Source of the DNA: Melastoma dodecandrum
Taxonomy: Eukaryota; Streptophyta; Magnoliopsida; Myrtales; Melastomataceae
Direction: 5' to 3'
Assembly (NCBI GenBank): GCA_029817715.1
Contig: JARUPY010000468.1
Span: 428,501-492,500, forward strand
Length of the DNA stretch: 64,000 bases
Both the position numbers and the translations under genes were made by a program. The first letter of the stretch is position 1, and every line of letters begins with the position of its first letter. The notes beneath the pieces were generated by a model, which saw nothing but the letters and a program-made list of their open reading frames with translations, made no database searches and was not told the DNA's origin. Below, piece by piece: positions 22,660 to 35,522 of this stretch.

Positions 22660-24010
22660 TTCGTTGGGCTTAAGAAGGAAAATACTTTAATAGTAACTTT
22701 CCATAAAAGTTTCGTCTCCATTCGAATGGAGGATCAATTACCATACCTGAAAGATAAGTAACCAGATGAATAATTTATTAGATAATTATCATAATCAAAC
22801 CATAATTCAAATTTGATTTGAGTCTTATCCCTTTTTCAGTATGTTCTTGCGGTGGATATTATTTATTTTCATGAATAGAAGATTTTTTCCCAAAACGTTA
22901 TTTGGAACTTCCTTTAGTCAATATTTTTTTATCAGAATCAATTTAGGTATATTGAATCAAATTCGATTTATATAAAATATTCTTAATTGACTCAAAACAT
23001 TCTTTGATATATGGAAAATATATTTCCATATTTAGAGAGGATAACTGCATGTTTACATTAACATTGCACTAGAAGTCAATATCACACTTTTGGAGATCAT
23101 AATCAAAACCAAAGATCATTAGTCTCCCCGTTTTTATTATGACAAAATATGAAGAGTTGAACTCCCCCTTAACCCAATACAACACTTCTTATAGAGAAAT
23201 AACTCCCTTTTGTGTAAGCAAAGAGTTTAATTCCCTCTGAGTGTAAGCAATCAATGCTCATCCATCTCCTCTTGTTGTCGTGTAAAAAAAAAGATGAAAA
23301 CAATTACAAAATAGTATATAATTTTTAGTGCAGCAAAAACATGTTCGTCTATCAATATGGAGTTTTACAAACATGGAAAAAGAAAGCATAACTCAATATT
23401 TAACAAACAAAACATAAAAAGGATAACGTAGCTCGATCTTCAACAATTAGATTATCAAAGAGGAGAGCTCATCCTCATGAGTGATTTCCACAACCAAGGT
23501 CATTAACTTTTGGCCCATCTTCTCCAGCTTGACAAGTCTCTCGTTGAATCATTCCGTTTTTTCGAGGATAGAGCGCACTATAAAGTCGATTTCTTCACGG
23601 AGGACCTTTTGCATCTTTGGAGAAGGGGGTCAACCTGTGCAGCAACAATATCCCTTTCGCGTTTAACACGCATGGATTTTTTCAACAGAGCACTATCTGC
23701 TTTGCCACGCATAGAAGTAGCGATTTTTTGTTTGGTGGATTTCTTCATGAGCACACCATCAATATACTAAAATCTCATGCTCTCAACAGAATTAGTACCA
23801 ATCACTTTAGTAAACCAGCTATCCATCTTGCTCATAGGAGTCGCATCCTCACCATAAGACTTAAGTAAAGCAGGGATAATATGAGCAAAGGGCAATGCTC
23901 AACTTTCATCCTTCATGCGAGAAGTCATATGGCCTAAGATAACACTCTTGAGATCGACGGGAATAACACGCTTCAGGTGCACCATCAGGTTCTGGTCTCT
24001 TGTCATATTA
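22660..24010 (-). mobile_element. Old Sirevirus-like remnant
   Basis: AGTCTCCCCGTTTTTATTATGACAAAA at about 23122 and the AACTCCCCC, AACTCCCTT and AATTCCCTC words at 23160-23240 repeat the polypurine-cluster pattern of the element at 2.5-6.4 kb. LTR-like AATCAAAACC lies just to their left. The minus-strand gag-like remnant follows on the right. No ends or target duplication were found. Confidence 0.5.
23480..23985 (-). pseudogene. Second gag-like / plant-transposon protein remnant
   Basis: On the minus strand from about 23985, MVHLKRVIPVDLKSVILGHM aligns by eye with MVHLLEGFPVNLGSIVFEHM of the frame at 4885-5352. LPFAHI..LL..YG.DATP follows at the corresponding place. At least two stop codons interrupt it. 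It belongs to the same protein family and is more decayed. Confidence 0.5.
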
Positions 24011-24849
24011 TTAAAATCAACATAAATCAAAATAAATAATAAAACTAAAATGGTAATATTTTCTAACTAAAACTGAAAGGTTAACACAATCTTTAAATAA
24101 TACTTTTGTGCTTCTTTAATAAAAAGTTTATATAAAAATGAGCTTGCTCTCAATTTAAAATTTTTACATAAATGTCTAAAAGTAACACATGTTACTTTTA
24201 TTCTTGAAACATCTCGAATCTCATATGCAATAAAACTTAATGCTCTTCACATTTTTGTGCATTTTCAATGCTCTCCTCGATAATAATCAACGAAGATCTT
24301 AACTAATTTTGCACATAAAATGCTTGTTCAATTTTTTGAAGTTAAATAAATGCAAAAAGAATTCCCTACTCGACCAAATATGCTAAATACAGATTATGAT
24401 GTTGGTGTTGATACTAGAATAGCTAGAATTTCTCTAGCCACAGATGTTAAAATATCACATTTTCGAGCATTGTTTTTTCCACGAGACAAAATATTCAATT
24501 GCAACACATAATCAATGACATTTTTGTTCTAAGTGCCCAATAGCTTTCTTGAAAACTCCTAAATAAAGTTTCTAGATTTAGAAAAATCATTGCCCTTAGA
24601 ATTGGAAGACTAACACACCATTTTTCATAATAGTCAATAACCATTGTGAAACCTTCTATAAGTTCTTTGCTGTCACATCAATCATCCGAGAACCATCATC
24701 ATACATCTTTGGACAATAAAACTTCATAAAGTTCAACTTATAACATGGATCCAACACAATAACTATATAAACCATTACGTGAGGAGCATTGCGGATATAT
24801 GCCTGGAAGAATTTATAAAAGTTTAAAAAGTTATAACTTTATGTGATAA
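24011..24849. other. AT-rich spacer
   Basis: Very AT-rich, and I see no gene, RNA or clear repeat end in it. Confidence 0.4.
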
Positions 24850-25200
24850 TTTATATTTGGTAAAATATCAATTTGTGGCACCGTCTTTTTCTTGATTTTC
24901 TTTTGCATCCTAAACTTTAAAATCTTTCTTTTATAGCATTATATGGATATTTTTATTCATTTATGACCTTAATCTAATGATGTTATCTGAATCTACGATT
25001 TGTCATTGCCCAAATGCGTAGTTATTCGATAAAATATCGATTTGTGGCTCCAACATTTTGTCAACTTTCTTTTGTGGCTTGAACTTTGAAGTATTTCTTT
25101 TATACCCTTAAACAACAATATTTTGAATCATTTATGACATTATTCTAATGGTACTACCTGAGTCTACTATTCGTTGAAGGCCGTAATTATTTAATGTGAC
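24850..25200 (+). repeat. Left arm of an inverted repeat interrupted by a solo LTR
   Basis: It contains two tandem degenerate units that begin AAAATATC[AG]ATTTGTGGC (24856 and 25031) and are separated by CCCAAATGCGTAGTTATTCG. The reverse complement, with the same two-unit organisation, lies at about 27420-27715. Confidence 0.6.
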
Positions 25201-25418
25201 ATATTTTAACACTACTTTTTTCTACGTGAATCATGACGTGCTTAGGGATGGTTCCCTTAAAATAGGGTTGGAGGAGAAAACCATAATTCAATTTGAGGGT
25301 GTGGAAATGAGTGTAGACTCTTTGATTTCAACTTCCATTTTTCTGACCGCATCTGGAAGCACACAATACTAATTGTCATGTTCACATCCTGGTGTAAAAG
25401 AACCCTAGGGAGATGTTT

Positions 25419-27245
25419 TGTTTGCCCTTTGATTGTGACTAAGAGGGGAGTGAATTAGTCTTTTCATTCGAATAGAACTGTTGTGACAAACTCACAAAAC
25501 CCTCACAGCGGAAGGCTTAGCTTCTGCGGTTTACAGAAACTTAAAGATACCTCAAGTTTTATAGTGATTCGGTGAATACACCTACTCCACTTTTCGGCTG
25601 CTTTCACTAATAACTCGTAAATAGTTATTACAGTGGAGAAGGTAGAACCTTCTGTGATATAAGAAAACAATGCTTAACCACGGGACGGTTATACTAGCTT
25701 AACCAATGTAAGAAACTCTCTTGCTGAGTTTTGGATGAGTCTAGGTCGAATCACAAGAAAATCAACCAGACTTGTACGAGCACAGAACCCTGGCTGGAAG
25801 CTTCAGCCTTCTGTGACGCAGTAGCGGACTGTCCCTTCTGTGGATCTGCAATCAGACTGGATGACGCTATCTCCACGTGTTCGAACGTCATATGATATGC
25901 TTCTCTTTTTTATTTTCTAAACCCTAAATTCCTCGACCTGTTGTACGCCCACCCGGCGTTACGAACAGCTTCCCCGGCCAAGTCCTTCGGATTCACAGTC
26001 AACGACGCCTATGGAGTGGCTTCACTAATGCACACCTGCTGCAAACAAACAAACAAACAAATAACCAACTACAAAAGGTTGGTGGTCCCTCACCGCTTAT
26101 GCCTGCTACGGACTCCTTCTCTCCGACCAACTCCGTACGCCGACTTGCCAACCAACGAACCTTCTCCCCAGGCCCTGGTGCACGTAGTTCGACGTTACGA
26201 ACAGTGTTCTGGCCGAGTCCATCGGATCCGTAACCCATGCTCAACCCGCTGTAGTCACCTCCTGCGAGAACGCTCGCCTAGAGAACTCGTCCTGCACACT
26301 CACACACACGTTAAAGCACCACAATAACGTTGTAGGAATTTCCAAGACTTACCACGCTCAAAATCTGACCAGTAATAAAATGTTTAAATGTTTTTCTCTT
26401 ATACAGCGCTTCTATCCTTCTGTGTAATGAAATTTATTTTTCTGAAAATAAATACAACCAGATTCATTCCCATGATTCACCAAATGATTGGGAACAATCT
26501 CTATCTGATTTCGCAATAATGAGATTATCCTATTATCAGATATTGCATTACAGAAGGTTACGCAGCAGCCTTCTATAGTTGGAAAGAAAAATTATTTTGT
26601 TTCCAACTTGAGAATTCTGATTTTAGGCTAGTGCATTTATCTGTTAGGGACTTCCAAAATTAATTTTGTTTTAATTTGAAAGTTTAATCCCCAGATAGCG
26701 CATTGTAAAAGTTCCGGCCAAAATATAGATACATCCTTCTATTGATGGAAATAATCAATCAATTATTTCCAAAATGAGATAATTCATTCCAGATAGATTT
26801 GTTATTGTATCTGGACGGCATTCAGGTGAAAATTTTCTTTGAAAGTGATTTCTAAATAATGTTATTCTTTGCAGATGGTTAGATATAAATAATAAAATAA
26901 TTTCCTTGATTAGGAAAAATATTTTATTTTTGACTTCAATCATTTGTCTCACTAGATAAGTATTTAATATTAATTCAAATAATATTCCTAAGAATATTCC
27001 TCATTTGAATTAATAAAATAATTAAGATAATCAATAATAAATTAATTATTAAAATATCTAATTATGAAAATATTTTCTAATCATATCATCTTATCTGCAA
27101 TGATCATTGGAGAATATAGAAAATATTTTCGTGATATTTTTCCTTTATTAGAAAGCATATCTTCGTTACAGGAGGTTACAGCTTCTGTAAAGTCATAGCA
27201 GGTCAAACTTACTGTAGCTGACACATCATCAAAACCATATCAACA
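25419..27245 (-). mobile_element. Solo LTR, Sirevirus-like
   Basis: The 1827-base block runs from TGTTTGCCC to ATATCAACA and is flanked on both sides by TGTTT (25414-25418 and 27246-27250), a 5-bp target duplication. Its landmarks match the LTR at 2496-3902: ACTAAGAGGGGAGTGAATTAG near the left end and CATCATCAAAACC..ATCAACA at the right end. No internal sequence or second LTR is attached, so it arose by LTR-LTR recombination. The 128-codon frame at 25941-26327 is inside it and is not a gene. Confidence 0.75.
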
Positions 27246-27419
27246 TGTTTCATTTGTTGTTCATCCTAGAAGGTTGTTAATCGATGGGCGGGAAAGTTTT
27301 TTGTTGAAAATGTTTGTTTTCTAAGTGTTTTTTCGTCACTCAAGTGGGGGATGCATGATATTGAAGGTGTTTAGTAATAAAGCTTAAATATGCGTTAATT
27401 ATAGGAGTTGTTTGGATGA

Positions 27420-27720
27420 GAAATGACATTGAAGTTATCTTCAAATAAGGTCATTAGGATTCGAATATTAATTTAAGGCCATAAAAGAAATATTTCAAAG
27501 TTTAGGCCATAAAAAAATATTGACAAAAAGTTGATGCCAAATATTGGTATTTTCCGGATAATTACGCATTTGGGCAACTACAAATCATAGACTTGGGTAA
27601 TATCCCTAGAATAAAGCCATAAAATATTCGAAGTATCAAGTTAAGATTCAAAGTTAAGGCCACGAGAAAAAGTCGGCGAAAAATGATGCTACATATCAAT
27701 ATTTTGTATTTATTTTAAAT
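27420..27720 (-). repeat. Right arm of the interrupted inverted repeat
   Basis: It is the reverse complement of the 24850-25200 arm, with shared words such as CGCATTTGGGCAA and AGTTTAGGCCATAAAA. Identity is moderate, so the host element is older than the LTR inside it. Confidence 0.6.
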
Positions 27721-28344
27721 TGATTCATAAAATATTATATTTAACGGAACCTGGAGGAGGACAATCCATGGGCTTAAAGGCCTGTGCTTTCCCCCGCCTC
27801 GAAATAGTTTTATCTCATTTCTGCGGCATTTGGGCCGGCCTCCTCGGTTTCGTCTTTATTGTTTTGGGCTTGTAAACTAAGTATGGGCCTCACCGGCCCA
27901 CATTAAGCCCATTGCATACGAGGACAAAAGATATTCATTAGGCCCATTTCTTTGTTTTTTTACTTCATTTCTTTTGTTTTTTTTAATTCTCTGATAAGGA
28001 CAAAAGATATTTATTTTAATAAGATGCAACAACAAATCGCTATATGCTTGATTAAAATGTTAGGTTAAGACGAGGTTGTCGTCGTAAAGGAGACCATTAT
28101 TTTGAAGACAGGGTGATTTCTTTTTCTATTATTATTATTAAGAACTCATATTATTCTATTAAATGGCTCAAATGAATAATCATTGGTCATGGGTGTTAGA
28201 GAGCGTCTCAACATTAATATTCATTTCTTATTACAATGACTATTTTCTTTTTTTATCCATGGACGTAAGTCGATACAACTAAATGACGTATAACCATATC
28301 CTCTTCAACGACACTTCCGAGGGGACCGGTCGACATATTTGGAG
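27721..28344. other. Intergenic spacer
   Basis: No gene. A moderately GC-rich patch at 27745-27900 (GGCCCA words such as TTGGGCCGGCC and CCGGCCCA) stands out against the AT-rich flanks. Confidence 0.4.
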
Positions 28345-28907
28345 GACAAAATATCGATTTATGGTCTCAACTTTCTATCTTGTCATTAACTTAGTTTGTT
28401 ATATAATTTTGTCACCAAATTTTATTTTTATTTTGATTTTGGCCAATCTTGAATTTTATCGCACGTAAGCCAAATAGACCTTAATAGACAATTTTCATTT
28501 ATAGACTAAAAAAGAAAAAAAAATAATAAAAAAGGGGAAATAATATTGAAAACTCTCGTATATTTTCTTTTATTTTGAAATTTTGATGGAGAAATCGAGT
28601 GAATTGAAAGTGGACGATAGTTGCTAATGTTGTCAAAAAATATGCAAAATCGATGAAGTTCAGATGATGTTATATTACAGGGTTGCTACTACGAATAAAG
28701 TAGATTATGAGGCAATGAGAGGTTGAAACTCCACTATTATAAGATACAGGTCAGATTATATTAAGGCTTTATTTAGCTTTCGCTAAAAGAAATTTAAGAT
28801 TGACCAAATTCAAAATAAAACCAAAAGCTAATAACAAAATTTTATAACAAACTAAGTTAATGACAAAACAGTTGATTCAAATTTGAGTCCATAAACATAT
28901 ATTTTAC
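28345..28907. repeat. Inverted-repeat element related to the 24.85-27.72 kb one
   Basis: The left arm (about 28345-28460) has ACAAAATATCGATTTATGG and GTCATTAACTTAGTTTGTTATA. The right arm (about 28790-28907) holds the reverse complement. The first motif is also the unit start in the 24850 arm, which suggests one family of MITE-like elements. Confidence 0.55.
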
Positions 28908-28937
28908 CTATTTGGAGTGGGGGCCTTTGCTTGCACA

Positions 28938-31399
28938 TAGGGCTGTTAATGAGCCGGGCCGGGCTCAGACACCCCCTACCCGAGTTCGGCCCGAGTAAAA
29001 TTTTATCAGGCAGCTTTATTTAGTCAAGCCCGGGCTTGAGCCCGTTTAAAAATTTTCATACCGAGCCCGAGTTGAGCCCGAACATTTCCAAATTTTTTAG
29101 TTTAATTACTCTTAAGTTAACATTGAACAAATAATAAAAAATCATAACTTTCAGAAGTATTCTTCGCCCTGACGATGTCCCAGCAAATTGAAACAAACAA
29201 ATTATTCATCATATTCAAACTTCAACACCTCCAAAAGAATTCAAAAGCATTTAAAGATAGTTAAGCGTCGAATAACTTTGACGTTGATTTATGAGTTTCC
29301 GAGAGCCCATACTCTAAACCGATGAGTTTCTTCTCGTCCTCCTTTCATTTCTGCCCGTACGTGTTATCATTAAGAAAACAACATCAAAATTATAGTAACA
29401 ATAAAAAAACAATCTCAACTATGATGTTGTTACCATCAAGGATTTGGAAGCGTGATTTCTATTGGCTCCTTATTAATCTGTAAACACATGAATATATAAA
29501 GATAATTTATAAATGAAATAAAAAATTTCAAAGGAAAATTCTCATAGAAAAAATTACCTTGTTGTCCTTCTTGACTTTGTGTCGATTTTTAAGCCAATCA
29601 CCCCCACAAATAAGCATTTGCACAGTTTCTGGAAGTAACGATGAACGATATGCATCAATAACTCTTCCACCGGCACTAAAAGTGGCTTCTGAAGCGACAC
29701 TAGTAATGGGAATCGAAAGAACATCTCGCGCCATCTTCGACAAGATAGGATACTTCGATGTATTAAATTTCCACCACTCGAACGCATCAAAAGTAGCATC
29801 TCCAATAATTCTATCATTAATATGACAATCCTCATCAAGATACATATCCAACTCAGACTTCCGAGAATGAGTGCTATCTACGAGCTTTTTCTTTTTAAAT
29901 TCTGCAAACTCCGACCAATATGGCTCTGAAGATGATGTTGACAATTGAGTGGTTTCATCTGTCAAACCTTCTACCTCCAAACAATGCTCACTAGTCGTAT
30001 TTTGACTTTCCAAAAGATAAGCACCATATATATTGTGTAAAGTGCGACGAATCTCTTCAATATTGTTTTTAGCATCCTCTGTCGAGTAGAGTTTTGGAAA
30101 ACAAAACTCGATCACCATGAACTTGTTTCTTGGGTCTAATACTGCCTCTACAGCCATCAACAAGTTGCATTCACCCCAATATTTGTCAAATTTCTCTTTC
30201 ACACTTCACACCATCTTAAACAGAAAATGATGCTCATCAGTTATCTCGACAACCTTTCTATCCAACATCATTTTCACTCTAAAAACTTCATGAAGGAACA
30301 AGTTCGCGGTAGGATACTCACTACCTGAAATGGTTTTAGTGACTGAGTTAAATACCTCCAATACGTCGCAAACTTGTTTAACCTTTGTCCAATCGTCAGG
30401 GGATGGGCAAGACTTATAGCTTAGTTCTCGTTCCATATAGCGAGGAAAAACATCCTTAAACCTCATTGCTCGTGTCAGCATGTCGAACGTTGAATTCCAT
30501 CTTGTTTTGCATTCATCGATGAGTTTTCTGAAGGGTATCTGCAATTGGTGTGAGATATCGGCAAACATCCGAAGTCGTGCCTCACTTTGGTTGATAAATA
30601 CCACACTGTCATGTACTTTTTCAATAATCTTCTCTATTTCAACAAGACCATCTTGAACCATAATATTCAAGATGTGAGCACAACAACGCACATGTAATAA
30701 TCGACCATTGCAAAGCAACTGCTTATTCCTTGAGAAAGAGTCTCTTAAATACCTCAATGCGGCATCATTCTTTGAAGCATTGTCAACAGTTATTGAAATT
30801 ACCTGTCACAAATAAGATGAATGATGTGAAAATTTTTTTCGAAAAAGAGAAATGAATAATAAGTAACAATTGAATTATAACTATGAATTATCTCGTACCT
30901 TATTCTCGATTCCCCATTCCTTTAAACATTTGTAAATTGCATCTGATATGTCTATTCCACGAGTTGGAGGAGCCAGATGAATGAAATTCAAAACTATTTT
31001 TTGTAGCTTCCATTGTTGATCGACAAAATGGCCAGTGACTACCATATACTCAATACGTTGACATGATGACTTCCACATATCAGTAGTGATACTAACTGCA
31101 CTTATTTCTTTAGACATGTTAAAGATACGTTGTTTTTCCAACTCGTACACTTTGAAGCAGTCATTCCTGACGGTGTGACGTGATAATCTTTGCCATTGAG
31201 GCATTCCACACATCTACATAAGGTTAAAACCTTCTTCTTCGACAATTGAAAATGAATGCTCATGCATCATTATCCAATATGTTACAACCTCCCTCATTTT
31301 ATCCATATCAAGAATACCATCCTTAAAGGCTGAAGACATTACCTTCGCAGGAGCATCATCATGCTTGAAATGGGAAATGTGGAATGTGGCGAACACCAA
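28938..31399 (-). mobile_element. hAT transposon, one terminus missing
   Basis: At 28938, TAGGGCTGTTAATGAGCCG followed by GGCCCGAG- and GAGCCCG-rich sequence is a typical plant hAT terminal and subterminal region. It lies downstream of the minus-strand transposase at 29528-31399. No matching inverted terminus was found right of 31400, and the transposase lacks its N-terminal BED finger, so the element is truncated on that side. Confidence 0.65.
29528..31399 (-). pseudogene. hAT (RICESLEEPER/DAYSLEEPER-type) transposase remnant
   Basis: The frame reads from 31399 leftward and is joined across a 96-base intron (30803-30898; donor GTACGA, acceptor GACAG). Family landmarks appear in order: REVVTYWIMMHEHSFSIVE, SRHTVRNDCFKVYE, SITTDMWKS, RCCAHILNIMVQDGL, TRWNSTFDML, then the C-terminal dimerisation block with EWWKFNTSKYPILSKMARD, LSIPITSVASEATFSAGGR and LICGGDWL. 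Two in-frame stops interrupt it, TAG at about 31214 and TGA near 30203, but no frameshift was seen. The BED zinc finger is missing. A further small 3' intron may start at GTAATT near 29560. Confidence 0.8.
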
Positions 31400-32543
31400 A
31401 TTGCTTCATGAACCAAATCGTCGATCAGCTCGGAGAGGGAGTTTCTTGGAGGCAACCTTGACGTGTTCACACCCCCACCTCTTTTGGTTTCGGTTGGTTG
31501 GGCATGCATGCATGAACGAACGAACGAAAAGGTGTGATCCCTTTTCCTTGTTTTGTTCAATGAATGCCACCCAGATCAGATCAGATCAGATAATCCCAAA
31601 AGGCAGCAGCAATTAGGGCTACTCGAAATTAAGGGTCAATCTTAGACCAAATGAAAAATGATATTAGATTTGGGTTGTGATTATTAGTGTTGACCGACCT
31701 TTTCATTAGCAAGCCACATCTCCCTCCCCCGGGTGTTAACAGAACATTAGTTCGTTCATATGCCTCCCCCCCTCCCCCTTGTCTACCGCGAGTCAACTTG
31801 TATTACACCAATTTAATTTAATTTTGTCTCTTCTTTGGTCCAGACTAAAGAATATTCAAACGATTCTTACAAAAAGGAGAACAATTTCTTTTTAAAGTAC
31901 TATGTTGAGGTTCATCCAAGTACTCCCTAATCAAATATATTAAATCCTTAGCCACTTGGACACGGACCACCTAAGTTTATGCGTGGAAACATGATATTAA
32001 AATCATAGCCTGATTTCCATAATTCGCCACGATCTAGAGAATATATAAATTATTAATGATATAATTGTTATTTGAATTTGGAAATAATTTTGTTTCTTAG
32101 GGGCGGGGGAGTGATCAAATTTTTAGTTATTAATTAGTGTATGTTGCGTAAATATTTCACGTTATAAAATTTTTAATTTTAAAATTCGTGATATATTGCT
32201 TCGAATTCGGTTTTTATAAATTCAAATTCACTTTTACGGACGTTCCGAACTCGATTTTTTAAATGTCGAAATTCCCGAGGACTAGTAACATGGGGTTAAG
32301 TAAAAAATTTTAACACTTCTAAATTAGATTTTTCGAATGGCGAATTCCGTATATTATTTTAGTAATTTTGAAGACGAATGATTTGAAAATTTCGAAAAAT
32401 AAATCACGCAGAAATTGGCAAAAATACGAACTCAAGCCTTTTCTCGTTCTATTGTCGGCCTTTTCCGACAAAGACAGAGAGAGACGCAATAAAACAAAAG
32501 AATTCCCCTTCCTCCTCTTTCGTGGTGGTAGTCTCTTTGTTCG
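31400..32543. other. Intergenic spacer
   Basis: No gene recognised. It carries a short run of GATCA units (AGATCAGATCAGATCAGAT, about 31573-31591) and AT-rich sequence. Confidence 0.45.
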
Positions 32544-32550
32544 TATAAAA
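32544..32550 (+). promoter_or_regulatory. TATA box of the UXT-like gene
   Basis: TATAAAA in the context GTTCGTATAAAAAGCAC is followed by a pyrimidine-rich leader with a (TC)n run at about 32755-32772. A leader intron probably separates this from the coding start, with an acceptor TTCTCAG at about 33747-33753 and the ATG at 33854. Confidence 0.5.
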
Positions 32551-33853
32551 AGCACTAGGGGAGAAAGGGGAAGGGTCGCCCTTTTGAGTCTTACGTTGGA
32601 ACCATCTCCGACGTTGAAACCCTTCCTTCTCGTGCCTTTTCTATTTGATCCCCCGCTCTCAGATCGGATTTCCCGAATTTCCCGTCGATTTTAGTTGCGC
32701 CAGGATCAGTCCGCTCGAAAGGTTTATGATTGGATTTTTCCCCCACACCCATGTCTCTCTCTCTCTCTCTCTTTTAACACTGGATGGATTGGCAGTGTTG
32801 TTGTTGGGTCATCGAGGGGAGTGGCAATGTTCGGTTATGGTTGAGCTGCTTTCGTTTTCTTTTTTTCTTTTTTTTTTTTTTGTTTTTGAACAGGAGTTCT
32901 GTTTGGGCTACTGCTTTTGTTTGTGTTGTTTTAGATTCTTTCTATTCATTAATCTGGGGATGGTTTCTCCCCCCTTTTCCTATGTTTTGTGTTGGGCGGA
33001 GATGTTTTGAATTTCGTGGGGAATCGCTTTTCTGGGAGGTGCCCGGAATCTGTTGACATTGGAATGATCACCGGAACTGCAACCATCATGGGTCAGTTGG
33101 GAATTTACAGATTTTTGAATTTGTGGGGGGGTTGGGGGGGGGGGGGGCGGTTCGGCATGAATGTGGTTAATTGTCTTTAGAACTGGGGCGTCCAATGGAG
33201 GATATTGGCGTGTATTGATTTGAGTATGTGGTGAGAGATTAAGTGTGCAATGGGGTTGTGATAATCAGGAGTGGAAAATGGGTGTGGATCAGCGATCATT
33301 TCATTCTGATCAGGTTTCATCATCTAAGTAATACCCTTCTTCTGGGGAGGTCAATCTGCTGGTTGTATTCTTTGATGAATGTCACGGCGGTTGGGTGAAT
33401 TGGATCAGAGATATGTTAATCCAGCATCACTCAAATCTTGTGGTTTTTCTTGTCTAGATGTCTCTCATTTTCACCGCTTCAGTAAGCACTTCCTTGTTCC
33501 CTCTTAGTCAGCAATGGCATGGTTCAGGGATTGTTGACGATAGTTGAAAGTATTATGCTTTGGTAGATGTCTGGTTTGGTCCCGAAAATGAAAAAGTTCT
33601 TTTATCCAACATTGCCTTTGCTGTTCATTTTTATCCATTACATTTGTTTGCTGATCTTTCTCGCCTGAATTTTGATTCTGCTATTCATAATGCTAACCAT
33701 TATGTTGCTTGCTGATCTTCCTCACCTGAACTAAATTGATATATGCTTCTCAGCCCAGCGGCGTCTGACATCCGGAGCGGAACAGTGCATGCTTTTTTGG
33801 TTGAGCATGCTTGGGTGATCATCAGGTTATTATAATTGAAGAAATCTGCTACA

Positions 33854-35522
33854 ATGTCTTCAATGACTAAGGGGGATAGGAAAGCGGTTCTCGACGTGGG
33901 AGCATGGATGTTCAATGTTGTCACATCTGTTGGAATCATCCTTGTAAATAAAGCCCTTATGACAGCTTATGGGTTCAGGTTTGGTATGTTTCTCACTGAG
34001 TAGTTCAACTGATCATTTTTTATAATTATACTTTCATATTTTTTAGAAGCAACTACGATGTGTCAAAACAAATGGAGGTCCATGGTCATCAAGCTAGTGA
34101 TTCTTCGCTTTTTCACATGGATGCAAGAAAGTATGCGAAAGTTTTGTCACCTCATTCTGCCCGCTGTGTCCCTAGGTGTTAACTATCAGTAGCCGATAAA
34201 TAATAGTTTCATGGTGAAAACAGATACCATCAGACTTTCTGATTGATTTGTCTGTGATTAATTCTCGGTAATCCTGCAGCCACAACGTTGACGGGGCTTC
34301 ATTTTGCCACAACAACCTTGTTGACTTTGGTCTTCAGATGGCTTGGATACATCCAGTCCTCTCATCTACCTCCAGTTGAGATTATCAAATTTGTACTGTT
34401 TGCAAACTTCTCAATTGTTGGAATGAATGTCAGTTTGATGTGGAATTCCGTAGGGTTCTACCAGGTGAGTCTCTCGTTTGAATTCACCTTGACCTTGTTT
34501 TTGCATCTGGTGACAACATTCGGGGCAAACCATGACTGGCCAGGGAATTTCAACTATTGCTTTTCCTTTTACAGATAGCCAAGCTGAGTATGATCCCCGT
34601 GTCTTGTTTTCTGGAAGTGGTGTTGGACCAGGTTCGGTACTCTCGTCATACTAAACTCAGCATTGTGGTAGTTCTCCTTGGGGTGGCTGTCTGTACTGTC
34701 ACCGATGTGAGTGTGAATTTCAAGGGATTCCTCGCTGCATTTATCGGAGTTTGGAGCACTGCCCTTCAGCAATATGTACGTAACATGTTCCGGAACCCTT
34801 TGTTGTCACTATCTTTTGTTTTCCTGGTTTTGTGATTATGAATTTTTTGCTTCGTTTCTATTGTGGACAAAGGCATGAAACGTGTTACCCTGGAATTCAC
34901 TTTTTGACGGTGACGTGTCATGTGCTCTGTAGTATGTCAATTATCTTCAAAGGAAGTACTCAATCGGATCATTCAATCTTCTTGGACAAACTGCCCCAGT
35001 ACAGGCGGTATCTCTTCTTATGGTTGGACCGTTCCTGGACTACTGGTTGATGAACGAAAGAGTCGATGCCTACCACTTTTCTTTTGCGTCGGCGGTGAGT
35101 TTCTCTTTGCATCGACAAAATAAGTTTCTTCACTCAAAAAACATCTAAACGGCAGAACATTGACAATACTCCCTTTCGGGCAGGTGTTTTTGATCCTCTC
35201 CTGCACCATAGCAGTGGGAACCAACCTGAGCCAATTCATCTGCATCGGCCGGTTCTCCGCCGTGTCATTCCAAGTGATCGGGCACATGAAGACCATCCTC
35301 GTCCTGATACTCGGGTTCATCTTCTTTGGGAAAGAAGGCCTGAGCATACAGGTCATGTTGGGTATGGTTGTTGCCGTCATCGGGATGGTCTGGTACGGAA
35401 ACGCATCGTCTAAGCCCGGCGGGAAGGAAAGGGTTGGATACTTGAGTCCTGTCCAGAAGAACAACGAGAAGAATGAAAACCAAGGCCTTTTGGATTCCAC
35501 CAATACAGAGGAAGAGGTTTAA
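33854..35522 (+). CDS. UDP-xylose transporter (UXT-type nucleotide-sugar transporter)
   Basis: Five coding exons (33854-33983, 34280-34464, 34575-34775, 34933-35094, 35184-35522) with GT-AG borders join in frame to 338 residues, the usual UXT length. It opens [20 protein letters not shown]. Later blocks [66 protein letters not shown] and VLGHMKT-like [15 protein letters not shown] match the plant UXT group of the DMT/TPT superfamily. About ten hydrophobic segments are present, ending in a hydrophilic tail after [13 protein letters not shown]. The family exchanges UDP-xylose for nucleotide monophosphate across Golgi (and ER) membranes for xylan synthesis. No damage was seen. Substrate is inferred from family resemblance. 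Confidence 0.9.

Noticed and set aside
25941..26327. 128-codon plus-strand ORF
   Set aside because: It lies wholly inside the solo LTR with TGTTT duplications, has no domain, and is overlapped by an opposite ORF.
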